From: Bacteroidia bacterium | Lineage (GTDB): Bacteria; Bacteroidota; Bacteroidia; J057 | Reading direction: 5' to 3' | Assembly (NCBI GenBank): GCA_030430575.1 | Contig: JAUIKF010000018.1 | Location: 62,001-126,000, forward strand | Length of the DNA: 64,000 nucleotides | Shown here: positions 51,650 through 60,268 of the stretch, in pieces | Numbering within the stretch: position 1 is the stretch's first letter | Layout of the letters: each line of letters opens with the position of its first letter | Notes under the pieces: model-generated | What the model was told of the DNA's origin: nothing | What the model saw: the letters and a program-made list of their open reading frames with translations, nothing else | Databases searched by the model: none | Translations under genes and position numbers: made by a program

Positions 51650-51700
51650 AGGAGAAATATTCAAGGTCAAATTTAAGGGTATATCGGGCAAAAGAATAAG

Positions 51701-51765
51701 CCACGGATTACACTGATTTCACGGATATATTCTTTCAATCTGTGCTAATCCGTGCAATCCGTGGC
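51701..51765. repeat. Dispersed CACAGATT palindrome, copy 3
   Basis: Left arm CCACGGATTACACTGATTTC and right arm AATCCGTGCAATCCGTGG form an imperfect hairpin. Same family as 11074-11130 and 32300-32366. It lies upstream of the lipoprotein gene. Confidence 0.85.
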
Positions 51766-51859
51766 AATGATGATTTATTGACTGACTAGCTTCCAGCTTA
51801 ACATACTGAATATCAGCAGCTTTGAATCATTAATCAGTAATTAATCAATCAATAATTCC

Positions 51860-54001
51860 TTAATGAGTAACGATCACTTTTTGTCGGGCGATCACGACAT
51901 TTTCTACACGTACTTGCATGACATACGTACCAGCAGCAAGCTGCGACGTAGGAAGTGCTACCTGACCTTCTACTCCATGAGAAGTCGTAGCAGCTACCTG
52001 ACGACCCATCAAATCTACCAAGCTGATTTCAGCTTGTACAGACTTCGTAAAGCGATAAGATACATTCAAATCTTGTGAAACGGGATTAGGGAAAGCCCGA
52101 ACCAGGCTACCTGCCAGCTCATCTTCGATGCCCACTAAAGGACAATTGGCCCCATCATAATTTTCGAAGTCGTCATTATTTCTTGGCAGCAGCTTCATAT
52201 TGCTAAAGCTGTAAAACATAAGTCCAGTCATAGAACTCATCGTATCGGCATACGTGATGATACAGGACGCTACACCAGGATTCAATCCAGACACCCATTG
52301 CATGTCATTGACATAGCCTACATTGAGTGAACCAGGCGCATTACCCGTATTACGACCTGCTAATACCAGAGACCCTACAGCAGGGCTAAACTCATCTTTT
52401 CCGACACGGTATTCCCCAAAGTTGTTATTTGGGCCAGCTGGATTCACATCTACTACGTAAATAGGGCCGGCTCCAGAATTTTCAAATTTCAACAACATCC
52501 CTTCATACTGCTCATTGATCATAAAATCATAGCTAGTAAAGATGTCAGGATCTACGGAAGTTGGCGTTATTACCCCTGTATTACCTGTTTTAGTGAGCAT
52601 ATTTACCTGCATATTGGTATTGCCAAAGCTCTCCTGGATGGTTCCATTGACGGTGATTTCATCACCGATGGCCAGCCCTGTAAGTCCTGCCGCACCAGGT
52701 ACCAACTGGATACCCGTCCAGCTTTGTGGTCCATTTTCCTGCTGGATAAAGATTGTCCCCAAGTTGTCTATTTCTGAAGAAGCAGTCACGATACCGGTGA
52801 CAGTCACGTCCATACCAAGGTAGCCTGAGTTACCGTTTGAATAGGGGGTAAACTGAAGGTCATAAATGGTCAAACCATTATCTCTAATAGAGAAAAACAG
52901 CGGATCGAAACTCCCTCCTGGGACATCAGGGGCACAATTAGTGAGGTTGTCATTATCCTCCGCACAGATATAATATTTGACAAAATCGCCATCACTAAAA
53001 TTGGTATTGGTAATAGTTGCTTCCCAAATATTGCCTGCGGTATTGGTCATAGGAAGGGTATTATAAGAACTCGTTCCAATGCCTACTGCATAACTAAGCT
53101 CAGCAGATGTCACCATTCCATCTGGGTCTTCAATGGTCGCACGGATGGTCACATCATCGCTTCCCTTAGGGGTAATAGGGTTGCGGGTAATGCCTGAAAT
53201 CAACGGAGCAGCAGTCCCTTGACGGATATTGTAATCATTGCTTGTGTGTGGGAACATTTCATATCCACGGCCACCAGCTCCTGTACAGCCATTGGCTGAG
53301 TGGGAAATCACACCGCTGAGAGAATCATAGACGGCGCCTACATTGGGGGGCACAAATCCATTCGCGGGACGTGCATCATTGAAACGGTCAGAGATATTGA
53401 CCGTATTTCCGGCTGCATCTTGAACGATAATACTTACACGCGTACTTCCTGAGAAATAACTAAGAGCCTGTACAGTCACATCTGTCAAGGTGACATAAGA
53501 TCCTTCCCATTGCTCTCCTGTAGGGAGAATATTGGTCTGGGTATTGTCATTGAGGTCTCCCGCAGAAATTTTGACTCGCTGGACAGTTTTGCCTACATCA
53601 AGCAATTCTACCCCATTGATGAGGGGATCGAGCTGAGATTCATTGCCAAAACGACCAACTACGCCAGTAATCTTAACAGAATCACCTGCCTCAAGGTCCA
53701 GAATATCATCTGGCGTGGTAGGAACATTGCCTCCACTAAATCGAACGGTGATCCCCGAAAAGGGGCCTGTTCCATTCTGAATCCAAATCTGACGGCCACT
53801 CGCAGAGTTCGCGATGCCACCTTCCATGACTACCACGCCATGCGTAGTTACGGTGTCATTTTCATACGTAGAAGTGTCCACACACATGGCTAAGGTAGCC
53901 CCAGGAACCGTCTGAATGTCCTGAATTGTGACAACAGGATACTGTGCCATCAGGCCAGTAAACATCAGCAGTGAAAAGCCGAATAGTAATAGTTTTTTCA
54001 T
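51860..54001 (-). CDS. T9SS-secreted protein with OB-fold-like repeats
   Basis: 713 residues with signal peptide MKKLLLFGFSLLMFTGLMAQ. At least two OB-type modules are visible (for example DTVTTHGVVVMEGG, WIQNGTGPFSGITVRF with VKITGVVGRFG; and later MDVTVTGIVTASSE, FIQQENGPQSWTGIQL with ITVNGTIQESFG), as in the DUF5689/YhcR-type OB-fold family. An Ig-like middle region (DDVTIRATIEDPDGMVTSAE) and a T9SS type A sorting domain (AFPNPVSQDLNVSYRF to RQKVIVT) follow. It is probably a surface protein; the nuclease activity of some OB-fold relatives is not supported here. It is the second gene of the cluster. Confidence 0.88.
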   Translation of the reverse strand: MKKLLLFGFSLLMFTGLMAQYPVVTIQDIQTVPGATLAMCVDTSTYENDTVTTHGVVVMEGGIANSASGRQIWIQNGTGPFSGITVRFSGGNVPTTPDDILDLEAGDSVKITGVVGRFGNESQLDPLINGVELLDVGKTVQRVKISAGDLNDNTQTNILPTGEQWEGSYVTLTDVTVQALSYFSGSTRVSIIVQDAAGNTVNISDRFNDARPANGFVPPNVGAVYDSLSGVISHSANGCTGAGGRGYEMFPHTSNDYNIRQGTAAPLISGITRNPITPKGSDDVTIRATIEDPDGMVTSAELSYAVGIGTSSYNTLPMTNTAGNIWEATITNTNFSDGDFVKYYICAEDNDNLTNCAPDVPGGSFDPLFFSIRDNGLTIYDLQFTPYSNGNSGYLGMDVTVTGIVTASSEIDNLGTIFIQQENGPQSWTGIQLVPGAAGLTGLAIGDEITVNGTIQESFGNTNMQVNMLTKTGNTGVITPTSVDPDIFTSYDFMINEQYEGMLLKFENSGAGPIYVVDVNPAGPNNNFGEYRVGKDEFSPAVGSLVLAGRNTGNAPGSLNVGYVNDMQWVSGLNPGVASCIITYADTMSSMTGLMFYSFSNMKLLPRNNDDFENYDGANCPLVGIEDELAGSLVRAFPNPVSQDLNVSYRFTKSVQAEISLVDLMGRQVAATTSHGVEGQVALPTSQLAAGTYVMQVRVENVVIARQKVIVTH

Positions 54002-54014
54002 AGTAGAGTTTTGT

Positions 54015-54113
54015 GTAAAAATTGATTATTGATTATAAATTGATTGATTATTGATGTCAAATTACTCACTAACAGTTCTTTAGAATAATTAATCAATAAT
54101 CTATCAATCAGTA
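54015..54113. repeat. TGATTATTGATT-type palindrome
   Basis: ATTGATTGATTATTGAT and ATCAATAATCTATCAAT form long arms of simple sequence between the OB-fold gene and the upstream exported gene. Related ATTGATTAAT-type sequence occurs at 51830-51860 and 56607-56630. Confidence 0.6.
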
Positions 54114-54114
54114 A

Positions 54115-56184
54115 TTACTTTATGATGACAAACCGTCCTTGTCGTTTTTCATTGGTGTCGAGGTCGGTCACGACAAAGAGGTACAGGCCGCGAGCGATGA
54201 TTTGATTGTCTTGGGAAAGCAGGTCCCAGCCATGTTCGCCGCCAGAGAAAGTAGCCGCATCAGGATCTGAATAGGTCTCAAACCACCTACTGTCTTCGCC
54301 TTTATAGGCTTCATCGTGTTCAAAAACGTCTACGAGATCCCCTGCCAAGCTATAAATGCGGATTTCACACCGCTGAGGGAGATTCGCAAAAATCAGTTTC
54401 CGATCTTCTTCAAACGTACTAGCTCCTTCCCAATCTGCCCCTGCGTAGTAAGGATTAGGATAGGCAAAAGGGTCTCCTGACTCAAAACTGCCGTTGGCAG
54501 GTTTTCCTGCAAAGACACGCTTCAGCGTCACCAGCGGCGGAGACTCCAGGGATTCGAGGTTATTCACCTCATCGCCCCTGTCATACGCCGTCAGCGAAAT
54601 GGCATGTTGCCAGCCATTGGCGACATTAGAGAAAGTGTACTTGTAAACATAAGTATTAGTATCACCCTCGAAAGTGACAGGGTTGAGCAAGCGTATTTCT
54701 TCAAAACTATTGTCAAAAAAGATCCCATTGCCCGGGATATCCCACGAACTGACTAGCTTTAAGGAGCGATTGATATCTTGGGTGTTTTGCACATCAAATC
54801 CAACAGAAGTTTTATACAAGCGATACCCCTCAAAGTCCATCTCTTTGGAGATCGCGTCTACTGACGATTCCGAATTATCCGTCCAAAAAACGTCTATCTC
54901 ATGGTCTTTGGCCACTACGCGTACATTGGGAGGGTCGGGAGGTGTGGGAAGAATAAAACGGGTGATTTGCCCATCCTGATCTCTGTCTTCGCCTTCTTCC
55001 AAGATACAATTGCCATTGGCATCTTCCCCGAAGTAAGCCGTCTGGGCCCAGCCAGCATTTTGGATGAGATTGGCACGTTGTGCAGCAGAGTTGGCAGCAG
55101 CTGGCTGTCCATCAAAGCCTCTTTTGGCACAGATGATGGCAAATGCAATATCTATTTCATCGCCTGGGTTGATTGTCGGAAACGGCCCTACAGAGATGAG
55201 GTTGGAGCGATTGCTCGCATTACCAATCGTCTGGCTGATCACATCCCATCCAGCTTCTTGATTGAGTCCTTTGGTCATCTTATTATACTTCTGGACATCA
55301 GAAGTAGGGAAGAAATAAAGGGGATCAGTTGTATTGCTAAATTGCCAAGTATTGAAATGTACATCAAAATTGGGACTGGAAGGGCACGCTCCATTGATCT
55401 CTGCGCCAAGATATTTGGTGGCGACATAGCTATCCGTAAAGCCTATATCACCATTGGAATCAAATTCATAGCCCATGGCCAAGGAGTCAATGAACCCATT
55501 GCCTCCTGCACTGAAGAAGGCACTACCCCCTGGCGGGGTGATATTGACATTCCGGACGACGCCGTCTACCCAGTAGCCTACATAAGCAGAGTCGATGGGA
55601 TTATTGCTGATATTTTGGATGCGAAAGTTGAGGATGACAAAGAAATTGGCAAAGGAGAAGTTCCAATTCAGTGATCGAAAATCTACTTTGATCCCCAAAG
55701 GAGTTTGGTGATCCAAAATCTGTATTCTCCCTGTCCCTGTATTCACAAACCGAGAGGTATCGGTAAAGGTCGCCACAAAATCTTGATGCGAAATAGCATT
55801 TGGGGTAAAGAAAGGGCTATTGAACAAGGACGACTCCTCTACTAAAGGAGTCTTAGAAGTAAATTCAAATCCACGTCCCCCAGTAGTATAACCTGTCGTG
55901 GCATCTACCGCCCCAGAACTAACAGCGACCTGTCCGTTCACAAGACCTCCAACCCAAAGTCCTCCATCAAACACGTGTTCTACTCCCGAGTTGACGGGGT
56001 ATTCCCACGAAGGATGGCCTTGTACATTGAAGCTGCCACTGAAACTATTGCCGATGATGCCAATATTGGTGATGGTACCACCTATATTATTGGCAGAAGT
56101 AACCTTTTCATCAAAAATGTCGGCTTGCCCCCAAAGGAGTCCTGATGAAAAAAGGAGTGGAAGGATAATAAGGGAAACTCTCAT
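54115..56184 (-). CDS. Exported beta-rich protein with C-terminal FlgD-like Ig domain
   Basis: 689 residues with signal peptide MRVSLIILPLLFSSGLLWGQ. The middle contains Fn3-like segments (RVVAKDHEIDVFWTDNSESS) and a EF-hand-like acidic stretch GEDRDQDGQ. The C-terminus reads AYPNPYYAGADW, KLIFANLPQRCEIRIYSLAG and RGLYLFVVTDLDTNEKRQGR, the FlgD/T9SS-type Ig-like tail often used for secretion in this phylum. The product is likely secreted; no enzyme motif is visible. First gene of the three-gene cluster 50210-56184. Confidence 0.85.
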   Translation of the reverse strand: MRVSLIILPLLFSSGLLWGQADIFDEKVTSANNIGGTITNIGIIGNSFSGSFNVQGHPSWEYPVNSGVEHVFDGGLWVGGLVNGQVAVSSGAVDATTGYTTGGRGFEFTSKTPLVEESSLFNSPFFTPNAISHQDFVATFTDTSRFVNTGTGRIQILDHQTPLGIKVDFRSLNWNFSFANFFVILNFRIQNISNNPIDSAYVGYWVDGVVRNVNITPPGGSAFFSAGGNGFIDSLAMGYEFDSNGDIGFTDSYVATKYLGAEINGACPSSPNFDVHFNTWQFSNTTDPLYFFPTSDVQKYNKMTKGLNQEAGWDVISQTIGNASNRSNLISVGPFPTINPGDEIDIAFAIICAKRGFDGQPAAANSAAQRANLIQNAGWAQTAYFGEDANGNCILEEGEDRDQDGQITRFILPTPPDPPNVRVVAKDHEIDVFWTDNSESSVDAISKEMDFEGYRLYKTSVGFDVQNTQDINRSLKLVSSWDIPGNGIFFDNSFEEIRLLNPVTFEGDTNTYVYKYTFSNVANGWQHAISLTAYDRGDEVNNLESLESPPLVTLKRVFAGKPANGSFESGDPFAYPNPYYAGADWEGASTFEEDRKLIFANLPQRCEIRIYSLAGDLVDVFEHDEAYKGEDSRWFETYSDPDAATFSGGEHGWDLLSQDNQIIARGLYLFVVTDLDTNEKRQGRFVIIK

Positions 56185-56333
56185 TGAACGGCAATTTACA
56201 CAACCCTAGTCTTTTTTATGTAATGACAACATGAAATTTCACACTTGTCCCATTTCTTTTCCCTAAAAATTGGCATGCAAAAGTGAATTTTGTTTACTTC
56301 GCAGTCTATATCTGTTACATCAATTTTTTGATT

Positions 56334-56597
56334 ATGAAGTTACCCGAAAGTATTGCTATTGTCATGCTATTCATGGGATTATATTTGCTTTTCAGCGGAT
56401 TGTCTCAATCTGGCTCTGAAATCACTACCATGATGGTAGAAGGAAAAGAAGTCGCTATTAATAATTCAGCAGGGATAAATATGAATATCCGTGTATTTCT
56501 AGGCATAGTCTCCTTGATCGGTGCAGTAGTAGCGACTATCGTAGGCGGCGGTCTCACCACCGTTCGTAAAGCAGGCATTGAGCCTAGCAGCCACTAG
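56334..56597 (+). CDS. Small two-helix membrane protein
   Basis: About 87 residues from the ATG at 56334 (MKLPESIAIVMLFMGLYLLF); a GTG at 56283 would add a hydrophobic tail and is less likely. Two membrane helices (about 6-24 and 51-74, with VFLGIVSLIGAVVATIVGGG) flank a short soluble loop (SEITTMMVEGKEVAINNS). The family is unknown. It stands alone and has its own terminator at 56664-56712. Confidence 0.7.
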   Translation: MKLPESIAIVMLFMGLYLLFSGLSQSGSEITTMMVEGKEVAINNSAGINMNIRVFLGIVSLIGAVVATIVGGGLTTVRKAGIEPSSH

Positions 56598-56663
56598 AAG
56601 AATTAGTGATTGACTGATTATTAATTGATTAATTTCCAGCGTTGTAGCTGGCAGTTTTTATAT

Positions 56664-56712
56664 AACGCAAAGAAGCGAAGCCAGGTAGGCGGTTCGTTTT
56701 TTTGCGTTTTTT
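56664..56712 (+). terminator. Rho-independent terminator of the small membrane gene
   Basis: AACGCAAA (56664-56671) pairs with TTTGCGTT (56701-56708), with a second inner pairing GCGAA/TTCG, followed by TTTTTTATTT. Confidence 0.75.
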
Positions 56713-56716
56713 TATT

Positions 56717-56746
56717 TCAAAAATCCTTGTTCATAAATCATTATTC
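56717..56746. repeat. Second copy of the TCAAAAATCCTTGTTC dispersed unit
   Basis: This 30-base segment matches 25195-25224 in the opposite orientation with two differences. It overlaps the last codons of the TlpA-like gene. Confidence 0.8.
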
Positions 56747-57976
56747 CGCAATCAATTCTTCCAACAACGCCTCCGTCTCCTCCACAAATTCCGTGTAATA
56801 CGCCCCCGTCCCCGGGCCATAAAACCCTGTATGGATTTTCTGCACATCACCTGAACGATCGATGAATATCGAGGTGGGATAGGACATTACATGGTTGAGC
56901 ATGGGTAGTTTTTTGGCAGCTTCCTGCTTATTATTGGAAGTACTCGCGATCAAAATGGGATAGGGTGTACCCAGGCGCTTCTGCAATCGACGGATATTGC
57001 TCGCCGCCTTGGCGAAGGTAGGCGTCCGCTCAAAGGCAAGGCCGATGATCTCCAATCCCTGATCGTGATATTTATCGTACCATTGTGCATATAATTTGCT
57101 CTCATCCAGACAGTTAGGGCACCAGGAACCCATGATTTGTACCAATACGACTTTCCCCTGAAACTGCGCATCCTCCAAAGAAACGAGCTGACTGTCAAGA
57201 GCTGGAAAGCTAAAAGAGAATTTGTCATAGCCTGGATTCAGATAGGTTAACGTCTCTGGATCACGCAAGGTAGCGCTGTCATTCATGACGGCAGTGAAGG
57301 GTTCGTTCCAATGTTTTCCTGAGAAAAAAGTCCCAGAAAGTGATTTATCTCCCGCCATTTTTAGGGTAAATAAAAAAGCATGCGCCCCATCAAATGTCGA
57401 AAGCGTCATTTCACCCCCTACCACACAGCCTTGCAAATAACGATAGTCGCCTGTCTCCGTCAGAAAGGTCCCTGTGACTTCATTATTATCTTGAGAAAAA
57501 ATGCCCACCGCAGGCGTTAACTCCATAGAATCCTTTCCAAATTTGACAGCCCACCGCCCATTAAAGTCGACAGCATCGCCACTTTCACATATCCACTCCC
57601 CATGAGTCGCCTCAAAAGGAATCTTGTAATCTCCGCGTGAGTAGTTGTGCCAATGGCCTCGAATCACGCTATCAGCAACGATTTTGCCCCGAAACTCTGA
57701 ATCAAAAACAGGCATCCTTATGAAGAGCGAATCTCCTACCTGTGAGACTTCGTCTACTTCAATTATCTCCTTCGCATTGTGGAAGGCCCATACGTTTTTT
57801 TCCCCTTTAATGGTGTGCGACACCTCTATAGGCAGATCGTGTTCCCCAATGTCGAGGTGGATGAGCCAGGGGCCTATTTTGGGGATGAGAGGTACCTTTT
57901 TAGGTGAATTGCATCCCACCAATAGGAGCGAGAGAATCAGTAACCATAAGTGAGATTGGAGGTTTTTTATGTTCAT
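56741..57976 (-). CDS. TlpA-like thioredoxin lipoprotein
   Basis: 411 residues. Signal MNIKNLQSHLWLLILSLLLVGC with lipobox LLVGC. After a long beta-rich N-terminal region of about 250 residues of unknown type comes a thioredoxin/TlpA domain (about 265-405): FQGKVVLVQIMGSWCPNC (redox pair CPNC near 286-289), then LEIIGLAFERTP, the VMSYPTSIFIDRSG cis-proline loop, and GFYGPGTGAYY. It is an envelope-anchored thiol-disulfide protein, likely a reductase of protein disulfides or cytochrome maturation, as suggested by the family. The beta-rich N-terminal fusion is typical of Bacteroidota AhpC/TSA proteins. Confidence 0.93.
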   Translation of the reverse strand: MNIKNLQSHLWLLILSLLLVGCNSPKKVPLIPKIGPWLIHLDIGEHDLPIEVSHTIKGEKNVWAFHNAKEIIEVDEVSQVGDSLFIRMPVFDSEFRGKIVADSVIRGHWHNYSRGDYKIPFEATHGEWICESGDAVDFNGRWAVKFGKDSMELTPAVGIFSQDNNEVTGTFLTETGDYRYLQGCVVGGEMTLSTFDGAHAFLFTLKMAGDKSLSGTFFSGKHWNEPFTAVMNDSATLRDPETLTYLNPGYDKFSFSFPALDSQLVSLEDAQFQGKVVLVQIMGSWCPNCLDESKLYAQWYDKYHDQGLEIIGLAFERTPTFAKAASNIRRLQKRLGTPYPILIASTSNNKQEAAKKLPMLNHVMSYPTSIFIDRSGDVQKIHTGFYGPGTGAYYTEFVEETEALLEELIAE

Positions 57977-57995
57977 AATTTATTCGGTTAATTTT

Positions 57996-58073
57996 GAACC
58001 ATATAAGGCATTTAAGGGCATATAAGTACTTTGAAAAGCCCCCTTAAATGTTCTTATATGCCTTATATGGTTT
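57996..58073. repeat. Dispersed ACCATATAAG palindrome, copy 2
   Basis: GAACCATATAAGGCAT to the left and ATGCCTTATATGGTTT at the right are complementary, with CTTAAATGTTCTTATATG in the centre. Same family as 41270-41346. It overlaps the last codons of the membrane protein gene ending at 58063. Confidence 0.8.
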
Positions 58074-58884
58074 TTCCTCTTCTTTGCCACAACAACACAA
58101 ATAAAGGCAAGCCCCCATGCACCAGTCGCATGACCATTTCAAAGCCGTACTGGTGCATGGATTCCCAGAAGAAGTCAACATGTACATGTGCCAGTAGGCG
58201 AGCCAAGGCTGTGATGAGGCCCCAAGCTATACAATAATAAAGGCCAAATGTTCTGGTTTTGGGAAAAAGGAGCAAGGCCACAAATACCAGATCCAGCCAG
58301 CCGATCACATATAAAAAGGTCAAAGCACTTTTCTCCGAAATGCCCAAGATACTGATCGTCATGTCCACAAAATTCCCTGGAACGGGATAAACGCCTAGGG
58401 CATACAAGCCATGAGAAATGAAGGTAAGGGCAATGGCTACCAGCGCTAAAGAAAGGATTTTCTTCTCCCTGTTCTTTTGAAAAAAAATGAGATACAGGAG
58501 GTATGGCGCTATAAACTGAGAACTATATTCAAAAAACTGGGCGATGTGGTAAAACTTGTCTTTACAGTATAAAAGAGCCAATAGTACTAAGAACACACTT
58601 GTGATTGGCATCAATACCGCCCATTTTTTACTTATTTTTTCTACAAATAGGCATAATACAGCCACGCCGAGATACCAGATCCCTAATCCCAATTTCAACC
58701 CTTGGAGGAGTCCGTCATAAGTTGGAGAGGTGACAATCTCATACCAGGTGTTGCCCGTCAGGAATTCGGCAATCCCTTTGAGCAGGCTCTCATCCCAGAA
58801 GAAGGTCCGTAGGGGAATATCCCAGAAGATGTGTTGGTAGGCTCGTCCGACTAAGAGGAAAAAGCAGGAGAGTTTTAGGAGCAT
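58063..58884 (-). CDS. Multi-pass membrane protein of unknown function
   Basis: 273 residues with about seven hydrophobic helices (LLKLSCFFLLVGRAYQHIF at the start, LSLALVAIALTFISHGLYAL, FLYVIGWLDLVFVALLLF, RLVHGGLPLFVLLWQRRGK at the end). A histidine, W and acidic residues cluster in loops (HVHVDFFWESMHQYG). No known family is recognised. It is on the same strand as purD, 68 bases downstream of it, and may be co-transcribed. Its end overlaps a dispersed palindrome. Confidence 0.8.
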   Translation of the reverse strand: MLLKLSCFFLLVGRAYQHIFWDIPLRTFFWDESLLKGIAEFLTGNTWYEIVTSPTYDGLLQGLKLGLGIWYLGVAVLCLFVEKISKKWAVLMPITSVFLVLLALLYCKDKFYHIAQFFEYSSQFIAPYLLYLIFFQKNREKKILSLALVAIALTFISHGLYALGVYPVPGNFVDMTISILGISEKSALTFLYVIGWLDLVFVALLLFPKTRTFGLYYCIAWGLITALARLLAHVHVDFFWESMHQYGFEMVMRLVHGGLPLFVLLWQRRGKTI

Positions 58885-58952
58885 AAAAAATGCGTAATTA
58901 GCGTGCTGTCGTGGATTTCGGCTTGTGGGCTTGCTAGTGGGGTAATCCGCGA

Positions 58953-60218
58953 CTATGTCAACAAGTCCTTCCCAATATCTGTTCGATAATAAATACCCTC
59001 AAAGTCCACAAAACTCGCTTTGGTCAGGCATTGGTGAATAGCATGCTCGATGGTCTCGCCCTCACAACTGATGGCGAGTACACGGCCGCCATTGGTGACA
59101 AGGATCCCCTTTTCCAGGCGTGTGCCAGCATGGAAGACGATGGCATCTTCGATGTCTTCTAGGCCCGAGATGCGTTTGCCTTTCTCATAAGCCTGAGGAT
59201 AGCCCCCACTGACAAGCATCACAGTGGTACAGGTTTTGGGGCTGATATCGAGTTTTTTCTCAGCTAATTTTCCTTTTACTACCCCTTCAAACAAGTCTAG
59301 CAGGTCTGATTCTATCCGAGGAATGACCACTTCCGTCTCTGGGTCTCCCATCCGCACATTGTACTCCAAGACATAGGCTTTCCCTTTCACCACCATCAGT
59401 CCGATGAAGATAAATCCTTGATAGTCAATCCCATCAGCGATCAATCCTTTCATCGTCGGTTCGACGATTTCATCTTCGACTACCGCCAAAAAAGAGTCAT
59501 CGGCAAAAGGGACTGGGGAAACGGCGCCCATGCCGCCTGTATTGAGGCCCGTATCGCCTTCGCCGATACGCTTATAGTCTTTGGCCGACGGCAGAAGCTT
59601 ATAGTTCTGACCATCGGTCAGCACAAAGATGGAAATCTCGATGCCATCGAGATACGCTTCGATGACGACCGTTTGGCCTGCCGAGCCGAAGGCTTCGCCT
59701 GATAACATGGTCTTGACAGCTGTAGCTGCTTCGGCGTGGGTTTCGCAGATGAGCACACCTTTGCCTGCGGCGAGGCCGCTGGCCTTTACCACGATAGGCA
59801 GCGAATGTTGCTGGATATAGCTCAGCGCTTCAGCCTGCTGATCCGTGGTAAAGCTGGCGTAGGCAGCTGTAGGGATGCCGTGCCGCTTCATAAAGGCTTT
59901 AGAGAAATCCTTGCTCCCTTCAAGCTGGGCCCCCACTTTCCCAGGGCCAATTACGGCGACGTCTTTGCTCCGCAAAAAATCAGCTACGCCATCCACAAGC
60001 GGCTGCTCTGGCCCTACGATGACCAGGTCTATGGATTCACTGGAAATAAATGCGTGCAACGCATCAAAGTCGGTATGGTCAAGGGCGACATTGGTGCCGA
60101 CCTGGTTGGTGCCCGCATTGCCGGGCGCTATATAGAGTGCTTCGCAGCGAGGAGATTGGGCGACTTTCCATGCCAAGGCATGCTCTCGTCCTCCACTACC
60201 TAGGATGAGTATTTTCAT
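58953..60218 (-). CDS. purD: Phosphoribosylamine-glycine ligase PurD
   Basis: 421 residues from the ATG at 60218 (MKILILGSGGREHALAWKVA). ATP-grasp enzyme of purine synthesis: it joins glycine to phosphoribosylamine to give GAR. Motifs seen: GSGGREHALAW, VVGPEQPLVDG, VVKASGLAAGKGVLI, and LEYNVRMGDPETEVV. The usual length and order of PurD. The longer upstream start would add eleven residues and destroy the known N-terminus, so 60218 is preferred. Its promoter overlaps the region just upstream (60224-60251). Confidence 0.98.
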   Translation of the reverse strand: MKILILGSGGREHALAWKVAQSPRCEALYIAPGNAGTNQVGTNVALDHTDFDALHAFISSESIDLVIVGPEQPLVDGVADFLRSKDVAVIGPGKVGAQLEGSKDFSKAFMKRHGIPTAAYASFTTDQQAEALSYIQQHSLPIVVKASGLAAGKGVLICETHAEAATAVKTMLSGEAFGSAGQTVVIEAYLDGIEISIFVLTDGQNYKLLPSAKDYKRIGEGDTGLNTGGMGAVSPVPFADDSFLAVVEDEIVEPTMKGLIADGIDYQGFIFIGLMVVKGKAYVLEYNVRMGDPETEVVIPRIESDLLDLFEGVVKGKLAEKKLDISPKTCTTVMLVSGGYPQAYEKGKRISGLEDIEDAIVFHAGTRLEKGILVTNGGRVLAISCEGETIEHAIHQCLTKASFVDFEGIYYRTDIGKDLLT

Positions 60219-60223
60219 GGACG

Positions 60224-60251
60224 CAAAGGTAGGGAAGATTTTCTTTTTCAA
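60224..60251 (-). promoter_or_regulatory. Promoter of purD (TTG-N17-TACCTTTG)
   Basis: Leftward, TTG (60251-60249), 17 bases, then TACCTTTG (60231-60224), five bases before the ATG at 60218. Transcription would begin at the start codon, making the message leaderless or nearly so. Confidence 0.7.
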
Positions 60252-60268
60252 TTAACCCTTTTTCCACC

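Noticed and set aside
54901-55674. Long rightward reading frame within the exported-protein gene at 54115-56184
   Set aside because: It is antisense to a clearly coding gene with signal peptide and Ig-like tail; composition is arginine/histidine-rich shadow coding.
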